A stretch of 19,477 nt of DNA from assembly GCA_038213005.1 (NCBI GenBank), contig JBBQTU010000053.1, forward strand, positions 1 through 19,477. Direction: 5' to 3'. The translations under genes were made by a program, and so were the position numbers. The notes beneath the pieces are model-generated. The model searched no databases and was not told where the DNA came from. It saw only the letters and a list, made by a program, of their open reading frames with translations. The first letter of the stretch is position 1. Each line of letters begins with the position of its first letter. Shown in pieces: positions 1 to 8,175 of the stretch. Source of the stretch: JBBQTU01 sp038213005 (lineage in GTDB: Bacteria > Planctomycetota > Phycisphaerae > Tepidisphaerales > Tepidisphaeraceae).

Positions 1-92
1 GAACTGGACGACGCAGCGGGCCCTGAATATCTACGCGCTGATTCCGGCGGCCCAGAAGTCCGACAAGCCGAATCCGGCGGTGGTGCTGAGCG
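1..92. repeat. Direct repeat copy 1 (92 bp, perfect)
   Basis: Bases 1-92 are identical to 238-329; the copies diverge at bases 93 and 330. The offset of 237 bp equals 79 codons, so both copies are read in the same frame of the large permease gene. Copy 1 begins exactly at the window edge, so the duplication may extend further upstream. Confidence 0.97.
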
Positions 93-3000
93 AGAAGGAT
101 CTGAGCAATTCGGACCTGCGGGCGCATGAGCTGCTGATACCGATCAACATTCCCCGCTTCTACCTGCCGGCGGGGCCGCTGGCCGACCAGATTCGCGACG
201 GAAAACTTGGCGTGACCGCTACGCTCAAGGCATCGGTGAACTGGACGACGCAGCGGGCCCTGAATATCTACGCGCTGATTCCGGCGGCCCAGAAGTCCGA
301 CAAGCCGAATCCGGCGGTGGTGCTGAGCGTTCCGTTTGACAGCATGGCGCTGGTGCCTGACCTGGCGACGGGCGCGGGCCAGGCCGTCCAGACTGCGTTC
401 GGGCTGGCGATGGCTCGCGGGTTTGCCGAGCAGCCGATCAGCCGGCCGGTGCTGGTGTTTTTCGGGGGCGGCGATAGCGTTCAGTTCCTGGGCACACGCC
501 AGATGATGATGGCGATGGCGGATGTTCCGGCACAGTGGACTCGGGAGATCGCCGACCTGAACACGCAGTTGCAGGAAATGCAGGCCGACCTGGACCGTCT
601 GCATCAGATTCAGAAGGATCCGCAGGTCATCAACGTTCGTGTGGATCGCCGGCCGCTGGATCGGGTCGTGAAGATCATCGAGACGCAGGCTTCGGTGGAC
701 CAGGACGTGCTGTTCCGCTTCCGCATGTTGCCGCAGAGCGAGCAGACCGACCAGACTCGCGCTGAGGCAAAGCGACTGGAGGAAGGCGTATCGCTGTTCA
801 GCGAACTGCGATATGCGTTTGTGAGCATGCCGGCGGAGTTGGCGCGGCCGCAGTTTAGCGAACTGGCCCAGGACTACCTGACCAAGACGGTGGTGCGGCT
901 GAACGGTTCGCAGGCCAAGCCGGGGCTGATCCAGACCACGCAGCAGCGGATCGACCAGTTGCACAAGCGTGTGGAGTTGTACCAGTGGATGGCGGCTGCC
1001 ACGGGGCGGAAGCCTGATCCGGATGGACGGACGAACAACTCTCGCGTGCTAGGCATGGTGATCGCCGTGGATCTGTCGGACGGTGGGGTGCGGTTTGGCC
1101 CGATGTACTGGGGCTGGCATCAACAGAACAGTAACATCAGCAGCCTGCTGAACTATCGCGACTGGTTCAACCGCGTGCGCGATGAGGCGGCGCTGGACAA
1201 GAACCACTGGTATACCGGCGTGACAGGTTTATTTGACGTTGAGCCGATCAGCGGGTCGCGTGCTCCGCAGAGCTGGCTGTGCGCATCGATGGCGATCGGC
1301 ACAGAACTGTGCCCGGCGTGGGGCGTGCCGGGCTTTACGATGCTGACTCTGGACGATCTGCGGTCTCGCCGCGATACGCCGGCCGACACCGTGGCGGCGC
1401 TGAATCTGCCGGTGATTGAGAAACAGGCCGATGCGCTGGCGGTGCTGCTGCGCAAGGCATGGAACGATCCGACGTTCCGCGATCCTGCTGAGATAAAATG
1501 GGCTCACACTTCGATCGTGGGCCAGGTGGTCAGTCCGGCGCCGGGCCGGCCGGTCCCGGACCTGCCACGCGAGGGCTTCCTGACGTCGTGGCGCTATTCG
1601 TGGGGCCAGAGCAAGATCCCTAATCTCCGCGCGGTGCCGTATACGATGGGTCTGCGGCATGATGAGGTGGCAGCCTGCGGGCCTGCGGGCAACTACCGGT
1701 TTGAGGGTCTTCCGCGGCTGGGTGCGTGGGAGACGCGATTTGCCAATATTCAGGCCTTCAAGATCGAGCCGGGCACCGGGCAGATTGTCGCCTGCACGGA
1801 CCTGGGCCGGCAGACGGCGGGCATTCAGCAGACGGCCGATCTGCAGGCCGACCTGGACCCGATGCGCAGCCTGGTGTTCAACTGCCGCGAGGCGTCGCTG
1901 GCGGGGCTGACCGATCCGCGATATCTGCAGGATCTTTCGGACGTGCTTCCGCTGGATGCGCGGCGCAACGCCGAGCCGCAGCGATATAACGTCACGGCGA
2001 TGCGGCAGTTGATGGCCGGGTTCTTTGAGCCTGACATGAAGGCCTACCTGGTGTTCCGGTATGGGCGGGTGGGCAATCGGCTGATCTTGCTGAACACCGG
2101 GGCGCCGGGCGAGTCGCTGAAGTCGCGAGGCAACGATGAGATTCCCGGCGACGGCTACCGGGTTGCGGAACTCAATGACATCGGCGCGCTGGCTCCGCGA
2201 ACGGCGACGGACTTTTACAACCTGGATGCCATTCGTCTGGCGAAGTACCGCAAGGCGGGTGTGAGCAGCCAGTTGATCGACTCCATGCACGCTGATGCGC
2301 TGGGGCAACTGGAGCGTGCCAAGGTTGCGTATGCCGCTGATTCGGGCACGGGCATCGTCCGCGAGGCTAACGGCGCATGGGCCAACGAAGCCCGCGTCTA
2401 CTCGGCAACGCAGGACATGGCCAACGACGTGATCCGGGCGGCGATCTTCCTGCTGCTGCTGTGCGTGCCGTTCTCGTTCTGCATGGAGCGGCTGCTGATC
2501 GGGACGGCCAACATCTACAAGCAGATCACGGGCACGGCGGTGATCTTCGCGATCATGACCGGGGCCATGTGGACGTTCCATCCGGCATTCAAGATCTCGT
2601 CCAGCCCGCTGATCATCATCCTGTCGTTCGCGATCATCTTCATGTCGGTGGTCGTGATCTCTGTGGTCTATGGGAAGTTTGACACGGAATTGAAGCGCCT
2701 CCGCAGCGGGCGCGGCTCGACGGAAACGACCAGCTTCGCCCGCGCCAGCGTCCTGATGAGCGCGGTGCTGCTGGGCATCGCCAACATGCGCCGGCGCAAG
2801 TTCCGCACGGCCCTGACCAGCATCACCATCGTGCTGATCACGTTCGCGGTGCTGTGTTTCACAAGTGCTTCGGTTTACCTGGACACGGTGACGCTCCCGA
2901 CCGGCGTGATGCCGACCCATACGGGGATCATGCTGCGTCAGCGAGGCTGGCGAGGAATCCCCACCAACGCTCTGGCCAACCTGAGTTCGGTGCTGGGGCA

Positions 3001-4753
3001 GAAGCAACTGGTTCGCCGATGGTGGAACGCCAATGCCAGCGAGCCGCGAGACCAGGTGAACCTGGTCGTCCCGGGCGTTGGTGGGGCCGCTCCCAAGGTG
3101 GTGCCGATGCAGGCGATCCTGGGATTGTCGCCGGGCGAGTCGGCGCTGTCGCCGATCGCCGATGTGCTGGGCAAGGACGAATTCGCCCGGCTGGAGAACG
3201 GCGAGCGCAACATCATCTATCTCAGCCAGGGCAACGCCGACCAACTGGGGGTCAAGAAGGGCGACGACATCCTGGTGGGCGGCCTGCGACTGCAGGTGGC
3301 TGGTGTGTTCGATGCCATCGCTTTTGACCGTGGCGTGAACCTTCTCAGCGGCGAGTCGCTGGCTCCGCTGAAGTACTCGACGGGCCTGATGGACGCCAGT
3401 GGCCGCAAGCTCGACGACCAGGCCGTGGAATCGCTGGATCTCAACGGCGACAGTTCGGCTTCGGAACTGCAGAGCAGCTACGAGCATCTCTCGGCGACGC
3501 AGTTTGCGATCGTGCCCGAAGCGATATCGCAGCAGTTGCCCAATGCATCGCTTCGGAGCGTGGCATTTCGTCTTGACCCGACCGAGTCCGATCTGGGGAT
3601 GATGCGTCTTGGGACGCTTCGCGACCTGGCGGAGAAGGAAGAGATCGCCGACGGGAGTTCCAAGGACAAGCAGTCGCTCGCCAGGGAGTTGTCGCTTCTT
3701 GCCGGGCAGAGCGCCGACAAGAGCCGGTTGAAGGAACCGGCCGCCTTGCGAGAGGCCCTGGTGAAGGATGTCAGCGATGAACTGAGCCGCCGGTTCGCCA
3801 TTGCGATCTTTGCGGGATTTCCTGACGGCGTGAAAATGGTGGCGGCCAGCAATCTTTCCAGCGTCTCGGGCGCCGGGCAGGTGGCCATTCCGCTGGCGAT
3901 CGCGGGTTTGATCATCTTCAACACGATGATGGGGTCGATCGCCGAGCGTCGTCGCGAGATTCACGTCTATACGTCGCTGGGCCTGGCGCCGGTGCATGTG
4001 GGAGCGCTGTTTGTCGCCGAAGCGATGACCTATGGGCTGATTGGCGCGGTGTTTGGCTATGTGATCGGGCAGGGCGTCGGGACGCTCATGATGCACCTGG
4101 GCTGGCTGGGCGACGTCACACTGAACTATTCGGGCAGCAGCGCCATGGTTACCCTGGGCCTGATCCTGCTGATCGTGCTGCTGAGTGCCCTGGTGCCGGC
4201 CCGGCTGGCCAGCCGGATCGCCGCTCCGAGCATCGACCGGACCTGGCGCGTGCCTCTGCCCAAGGACGGCCGGATCATCGCGCAGCTTCCGTTCACGATT
4301 AATAAGACGGCCGCCGAAGGCGCTCTGGGCTACCTGGCCGAGTTCTTCGAGGCTCACCAGGAAGGCAGCATCGGCAAGTTTTCAAGCGGCAAGATCGAGA
4401 CATTCATTTTCGAGGACGAGGCCAAGCGACAGAGCCGTGGCCTGCAGACGGTGATCTGGCTGACGCCGTTCGATCTGGGCGTGCGGCAGCATCTGATGCT
4501 GCTGATCCATCCCGGACAGTACCAGGATATCTATGAGGTGCAGGTGGTGCTGGCACGCCTGAGCGGCGACGACAGTAGCTGGTATCGGATGAACCGCAGT
4601 TTTCTGACCGAACTGCGGAAGCAGTTCCTGCAGTGGCGCTCGCTCACGCCGCAGCGCATGCTGGAGTACGTTGAGGAGAGCCATCGGCTGTTCGAGAAGA
4701 CCAGCCCCGAAGTGGTGACGACGCTGCACACTGAAAGCGTGCGGTTGGGCTGA
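2..4753 (+). CDS. Giant FtsX-family ABC permease with degenerate M28-peptidase-like extracytoplasmic domain (5' partial)
   Basis: The frame is open from base 2, so the gene is cut by the window edge; the GTG at 80 is not a credible start. At least 1583 residues are encoded. Bases about 236-520 resemble an M28 aminopeptidase fold (NIYALIP, VVLSVPFDS, then VLVFFGGGDS), but the usual metal ligands are replaced. A likely coiled coil follows (bases about 540-625), then a long extracytoplasmic part. Three hydrophobic segments lie at about 2428-2690. The FtsX core has TM1 at about 2806-2880, a large MacB-like loop, and three TMs at about 3880-3935, 3985-4080 and 4145-4225; the ERRREIHVYTSLG coupling segment follows the first of these. 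A roughly 160-residue soluble tail ends the protein. It is first in the visible operon, 20 bp before the OPT-like gene, and probably pairs with the ATPase at 9255-10025. The substrate is unknown. The FtsX assignment is firm; the M28 relation is inferred from aligned motifs. Confidence 0.8.
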   Translation, partial: NWTTQRALNIYALIPAAQKSDKPNPAVVLSEKDLSNSDLRAHELLIPINIPRFYLPAGPLADQIRDGKLGVTATLKASVNWTTQRALNIYALIPAAQKSDKPNPAVVLSVPFDSMALVPDLATGAGQAVQTAFGLAMARGFAEQPISRPVLVFFGGGDSVQFLGTRQMMMAMADVPAQWTREIADLNTQLQEMQADLDRLHQIQKDPQVINVRVDRRPLDRVVKIIETQASVDQDVLFRFRMLPQSEQTDQTRAEAKRLEEGVSLFSELRYAFVSMPAELARPQFSELAQDYLTKTVVRLNGSQAKPGLIQTTQQRIDQLHKRVELYQWMAAATGRKPDPDGRTNNSRVLGMVIAVDLSDGGVRFGPMYWGWHQQNSNISSLLNYRDWFNRVRDEAALDKNHWYTGVTGLFDVEPISGSRAPQSWLCASMAIGTELCPAWGVPGFTMLTLDDLRSRRDTPADTVAALNLPVIEKQADALAVLLRKAWNDPTFRDPAEIKWAHTSIVGQVVSPAPGRPVPDLPREGFLTSWRYSWGQSKIPNLRAVPYTMGLRHDEVAACGPAGNYRFEGLPRLGAWETRFANIQAFKIEPGTGQIVACTDLGRQTAGIQQTADLQADLDPMRSLVFNCREASLAGLTDPRYLQDLSDVLPLDARRNAEPQRYNVTAMRQLMAGFFEPDMKAYLVFRYGRVGNRLILLNTGAPGESLKSRGNDEIPGDGYRVAELNDIGALAPRTATDFYNLDAIRLAKYRKAGVSSQLIDSMHADALGQLERAKVAYAADSGTGIVREANGAWANEARVYSATQDMANDVIRAAIFLLLLCVPFSFCMERLLIGTANIYKQITGTAVIFAIMTGAMWTFHPAFKISSSPLIIILSFAIIFMSVVVISVVYGKFDTELKRLRSGRGSTETTSFARASVLMSAVLLGIANMRRRKFRTALTSITIVLITFAVLCFTSASVYLDTVTLPTGVMPTHTGIMLRQRGWRGIPTNALANLSSVLGQKQLVRRWWNANASEPRDQVNLVVPGVGGAAPKVVPMQAILGLSPGESALSPIADVLGKDEFARLENGERNIIYLSQGNADQLGVKKGDDILVGGLRLQVAGVFDAIAFDRGVNLLSGESLAPLKYSTGLMDASGRKLDDQAVESLDLNGDSSASELQSSYEHLSATQFAIVPEAISQQLPNASLRSVAFRLDPTESDLGMMRLGTLRDLAEKEEIADGSSKDKQSLARELSLLAGQSADKSRLKEPAALREALVKDVSDELSRRFAIAIFAGFPDGVKMVAASNLSSVSGAGQVAIPLAIAGLIIFNTMMGSIAERRREIHVYTSLGLAPVHVGALFVAEAMTYGLIGAVFGYVIGQGVGTLMMHLGWLGDVTLNYSGSSAMVTLGLILLIVLLSALVPARLASRIAAPSIDRTWRVPLPKDGRIIAQLPFTINKTAAEGALGYLAEFFEAHQEGSIGKFSSGKIETFIFEDEAKRQSRGLQTVIWLTPFDLGVRQHLMLLIHPGQYQDIYEVQVVLARLSGDDSSWYRMNRSFLTELRKQFLQWRSLTPQRMLEYVEESHRLFEKTSPEVVTTLHTESVRLG
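238..329. repeat. Direct repeat copy 2 (92 bp, perfect)
   Basis: Second copy of the 92-bp segment at 1-92. This copy runs naturally into the M28-like motif (VVLSVPFDS), so it is probably the native one. In copy 1 the same peptide runs instead into EKDLSNSD. Confidence 0.97.
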
Positions 4754-4773
4754 GACACGAATAGGGAATGGTA

Positions 4774-6774
4774 ATGCGAGAAGACGCAGAACTGAAAGAA
4801 TTTCGCGACCTGATGCCTCCGCCCAAGGAATGGGAGGAGGGGTTTGGTCTCAAGGCCATGATCGGTGCCATCTTCGTTGGCATGATCATGACCCCGGCCA
4901 GCATGTACATGAGCCTGGTCGTGGGCGCCGACGTCGGGTCGGCGGCGCAGTGGGTGACGGTCATCCTGTTCATCGAGGTGGCGCGGCGCAGTTTCACGGT
5001 TCTTCGGCGTCCTGAGATTTACGTTCTTTACTACATGGCCGGGGCTTCGCTGATTAGCGGCTCGGGCCTGCTTTGGAACCAGTTTCTGGTGCAGAGCGAA
5101 TCCTTCAGGCAACTCGGCCTGGCCGACAAGATCCCGCCTTGGGTTGCGCCGAGCAACCTGGACGTTCTCGGGCGGCGCAGTTTTTTCCAGATCGAGTGGC
5201 TTGCGCCCATCGGGCTGACCGCCCTGGGCATGGCGCTGCAGAGAATCGACCAGTTTGGCCTGGGCTACGTCATGTATCGCCTGACCAGCGACGTTGAGAA
5301 ACTGCCGTTCCCGATGGCGCCGGTGGCGGCCCAAGGCGTGACGGCGCTGGCGGATGCCTCCGGCGGTAAGGAAACCTGGCGCTGGCGGGTGTTCAGCTTC
5401 GGCGCGATGCTGGGCATGGTGTTCGCCGCGATCTACCTGGCATTGCCGGCCGTCTCGGGCGCGTTCCTGCCTGAGCCGATCAGCATTTTTCCGCTGCCGT
5501 TCAAGGATCTGACGAGCAACACCGAGTCGTTCCTGCCGGCCGTGCCGATGATCATCAGCTTCAACCTGGGCATCATGATCAGCGGCATGGTGTTGCCGTT
5601 CTGGGCGGTGGTGGGCGGGTTCATCGGACTGCTCGTCTGCTTCATCGCCAACCCGCTCCTATACAAGAGCGGCATCCTCCACCACTGGAGCCCAGGCGTC
5701 GGGGCGATCACCACGATCAACTCCAATCGCCTGGATTTCTACTTCTCGTTCGGATTGGGTCTGATGGCGGCGATCGCGGTCATCGGGTTCTATCACGGGT
5801 TCAGCAGTCTGTGGCAGAAGAAAAAGACGCTCGACGGCGTCGCGACGACGCGAATGAACTGGGGGGCGCTATTTCATCCGCCGGCCGGGCGAGGGGATTT
5901 TTCGATCTGGATCGGCATGGCGATCTACGTCTTCTCGACCGTCTGCTCCATCTCGCTGGCCTATATTCTGCTTCAATATGCCCACCTGCATCTGGGCGGC
6001 AGTGCGGTGACGTGGCCACTGATGGGCGTCCTGGTCTTCTACGGTTTTATCTACACGCCGATCCTGAGCTACGTGTCGGCTCGAATGGAAGGCATCGTGG
6101 GCATGAGCGTCCAGGTGCCATTTGTCCGTGAAGCGACGTTCATTCTCACAGGCTATAAAGGGGCGGCCATTTGGTTTGCCCCATTCCCCGCCGTCAACTA
6201 TGGCTGGCAGGCTTCCTACTTCCGCCAGACCGAACTGACCGGCACCAAGATCACTTCCATGATCAAGGCCGAGGCGTTCATCTTCCCGATTGTGCTGGTG
6301 GCGACGCTGGTGTTCAGCCAGTTCATCTGGCGCATCGCGCCGGTGCCGTCCAGCGCGTTTCCCTATGCCGACACGTTCTGGGAACTCAACGCGTTCCAGC
6401 AGGCCCTGATCTACAGCAGTACGCTGCCCGGTGGCCAGCACGGTCCGTTCTTTGAGGCGTTCAACGTCATCTATATCAGTGTCGGATTGGGGCTGGCGCT
6501 TTGCGCCTATGCGGTGCTGAGTTTCTTCGGCCTGCCGGTGCTGCTGGTCTATGGGCTGATCCGGGGCCTGGACCAGAGCACGCCTGATGTGATCCTTCCG
6601 CAGTTCATGGGCGCTCTGCTGGGGCGGTATTATTTCGCCAAGCGGTTCGGCAAGGACTGGCCACAGTACCGCGTGGTCTTCTTCGCGGGTTACGGCTGCG
6701 GCGTGGGGCTGGTGATGATGTTCAGTCTCGGACTGGTGTTCATGAGCAAGAGTGTCTTCCAGTCTACGATTTGA
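4774..6774 (+). CDS. OPT-like polytopic membrane protein, putative peptide transporter
   Basis: A 666-residue protein with about 12-14 hydrophobic segments and a short cytosolic N-terminus. The pattern fits the oligopeptide transporter (OPT) superfamily: an N-terminal helix pair around GAIFVGMIMTPASMYMSL, the segment KLPFPMAPVAAQGVTALA near residue 178 (OPT proteins carry an LPFP/A-rich segment after the first TM bundle), and a C-terminal TM region with FMGALLGRYYFAKRFG. OPT proteins move peptides or metal chelates by proton symport; the substrate here cannot be read. Two ATGs are possible, 4768 and 4774. The AGGG at 4763-4766 is correctly spaced only for 4774, which is chosen. The TGA overlaps the next frame's ATG at 6774 by one base. 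The alternative is a DUF6785-like membrane protein of unknown role, which belongs to the same broad group. Confidence 0.65.
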   Translation: MREDAELKEFRDLMPPPKEWEEGFGLKAMIGAIFVGMIMTPASMYMSLVVGADVGSAAQWVTVILFIEVARRSFTVLRRPEIYVLYYMAGASLISGSGLLWNQFLVQSESFRQLGLADKIPPWVAPSNLDVLGRRSFFQIEWLAPIGLTALGMALQRIDQFGLGYVMYRLTSDVEKLPFPMAPVAAQGVTALADASGGKETWRWRVFSFGAMLGMVFAAIYLALPAVSGAFLPEPISIFPLPFKDLTSNTESFLPAVPMIISFNLGIMISGMVLPFWAVVGGFIGLLVCFIANPLLYKSGILHHWSPGVGAITTINSNRLDFYFSFGLGLMAAIAVIGFYHGFSSLWQKKKTLDGVATTRMNWGALFHPPAGRGDFSIWIGMAIYVFSTVCSISLAYILLQYAHLHLGGSAVTWPLMGVLVFYGFIYTPILSYVSARMEGIVGMSVQVPFVREATFILTGYKGAAIWFAPFPAVNYGWQASYFRQTELTGTKITSMIKAEAFIFPIVLVATLVFSQFIWRIAPVPSSAFPYADTFWELNAFQQALIYSSTLPGGQHGPFFEAFNVIYISVGLGLALCAYAVLSFFGLPVLLVYGLIRGLDQSTPDVILPQFMGALLGRYYFAKRFGKDWPQYRVVFFAGYGCGVGLVMMFSLGLVFMSKSVFQSTI

Positions 6775-6875
6775 TGGCGGGATACGAGGTTCTGGCGGAT
6801 TGTCAGTCTGGTGCGAAGTTTCATGGGTCCTCGCCGTCACGCGGTGATGCGGCGGCCCGGAGAAGGTGTGCGACG

Positions 6876-7769
6876 ATGGTCTTCGCATGGCAAGGCTGGC
6901 GGCTGGAGATGCCCAGGCACTGGAGCCCGCTACGGCTCGAAGGCAATTACGATGAGGGATCGGCCATGGTGGCGGATCTGCATCGGCCGCGGTTTGCCCT
7001 GCGTTGGAAGCGGGCGGGCAAGCGGCTGAATGCCGCCACCTGGACGCGCAAGACGATGAACGCCGAGGTCGGCCGGCTGGCCAGTGACGAGGCGACCGAT
7101 TTCGCCTGTGGCAGTGCGGCCGACTGGGCCGGCGGCAGGCTGTATATCGAGCCCAAGCCGCCGGGTCGGGATGTGTGGATCGCGCTGTCCACGGTCAGCG
7201 GGCGGACGGTTGAGTTTGTGTATCATGCGCATCGGCGCGATCGGATTCTCAGCCAGCGGCTGCTGCCGACGCTGAGCGACACGCCGGTGGGGCAGGACAT
7301 GGACTGGTCGGTGTTTGACCTGAGTTGCCGGTCGCCGGCGGGTCTGATGCTGATCGATCAGCGGCTCAATGCCGGCGATCTGTCGCTGAGCTTTGGCGAC
7401 CAGAAGAAGACGCATGTGACGGTGCGGCAGATCGCGGTGGCCAGCCTGGCTCTGAAGCGGCAGCCGCTGGAGAAGTGGCTGGCGCAGCAGATCGTGGCCC
7501 GGCGGAAGTATTACCGGGCGATTGGCATCGCGGCGAAGGAAAAGGATCAGGACCTGCTGAGCCAGGGCTCACGGCGTCGCTGGCGATGGTGCTGGAGGTG
7601 GTGGATTGCCCCGTCCTTTATGACGCTGGCGACGCACGACCTGCAGCGGGATCGGCTGGTGATCGTGGATGCCACGAGCCGGGAACTGGCGACGCAGATG
7701 CTCAAGAGCGTCGCGTGGGCCGGAGATGCGGCCTGCGGCGGGCCGGACGAAGCGAGTGAAGAGGACTGA
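6876..7769 (+). CDS. Conserved-looking soluble hypothetical protein next to PqqD
   Basis: A 297-residue protein without signal peptide or membrane segments. The frame is open from 6771, but the first 35 codons look non-coding (low-complexity Arg/Ala/Ser). A strong GGAGAAGG Shine-Dalgarno at 6859-6866 precedes the ATG at 6876 by 9 bases, so that start is chosen; this leaves a leader of 101 bases after the upstream stop. The N-terminal part (WQGWRLEMPRHWSPLRLEG, then FALRWKR) reads like a small beta-rich domain. A Trp/Arg-rich patch (RRRWRWCWRWW) near residues 233-243 leads into a strand pattern FMTLATHDLQRDRLVIVDA. I recall similar W-rich proteins of unknown function but cannot name the family. 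Its position directly before the PqqD gene (3 bp gap) suggests a shared role. Confidence 0.7.
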   Translation: MVFAWQGWRLEMPRHWSPLRLEGNYDEGSAMVADLHRPRFALRWKRAGKRLNAATWTRKTMNAEVGRLASDEATDFACGSAADWAGGRLYIEPKPPGRDVWIALSTVSGRTVEFVYHAHRRDRILSQRLLPTLSDTPVGQDMDWSVFDLSCRSPAGLMLIDQRLNAGDLSLSFGDQKKTHVTVRQIAVASLALKRQPLEKWLAQQIVARRKYYRAIGIAAKEKDQDLLSQGSRRRWRWCWRWWIAPSFMTLATHDLQRDRLVIVDATSRELATQMLKSVAWAGDAACGGPDEASEED

Positions 7770-7772
7770 CGG

Positions 7773-8162
7773 ATGCTGTTTGGGTCGAAAAAAAAGAAAG
7801 AGGAACTCACCCGCCAGGATGCCCTGGGCGCCAAGCCCACGCAACTGGTCAAGGCGAAGGTTCTGCTCACGGAGGACGGTGGGGCGAAGCTGACCGTTCC
7901 GATGCAGGCCACGCGCTGGACGGGAATGATCTTCCGCCTGCCGCAGGGCGCTGCCAAGACGTTTGAGCTGGACGAACTGGGGCTGTTCATCTGGAATAGC
8001 TGCGACGGCAAGACGAGCGTGCAGCAGATGATCCGGCAGCTTTCCCGCGAGCGGAAAGTGACGATCCGGGAGGTGGAGGTGGCGACGCTGCAGTTTTTGC
8101 AGACACTGATTCGCAAAGGGCTGATCGGAGTGCAGGTCAAGCAGGGAAAGGTCGCCAGGTAG
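7773..8162 (+). CDS. PqqD-family (RRE-like) small protein
   Basis: A 129-residue protein. Residues about 45-121 match the PqqD fold: a beta N-terminus (FRLPQGAAKTFELDELG), then the hallmark LFIWNSCDGKTSVQQMI helix and a winged-helix-like end (VEVATLQFLQTLIRKGLIG). PqqD proteins and RiPP recognition elements bind precursor peptides and present them to a maturase, typically a radical SAM enzyme. None is present here, so the partner is unknown. The N-terminus has a run of lysines (KKKK, residues 6-9). AAGAGGA at 7759-7765 sits 7 bases before the ATG. The gene lies 3 bp after the hypothetical gene and 13 bp before the small permease, so it is clearly operonic. Confidence 0.85.
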   Translation: MLFGSKKKKEELTRQDALGAKPTQLVKAKVLLTEDGGAKLTVPMQATRWTGMIFRLPQGAAKTFELDELGLFIWNSCDGKTSVQQMIRQLSRERKVTIREVEVATLQFLQTLIRKGLIGVQVKQGKVAR

Positions 8163-8175
8163 AGCGAGCAACGTC

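Noticed and set aside
80..82. GTG at 80 as the start of the large permease
   Set aside because: The frame is open to base 2 and the upstream codons encode the same peptide as the second repeat copy, so the gene continues beyond the window.
1229..4357. Long minus-strand open frame of 1042 codons opposite the giant permease
   Set aside because: Its product is His/Arg/Gln-rich with no domain pattern. It is the usual antisense shadow of a high-GC gene, and the plus strand encodes a clear FtsX protein.
7573..7620. Possible frameshift at the RRRWRWCWRWW stretch
   Set aside because: The sequence after it (FMTLATHDLQRDRLVIVDA) continues a sensible protein pattern in the same frame, and the alternative frames are worse.
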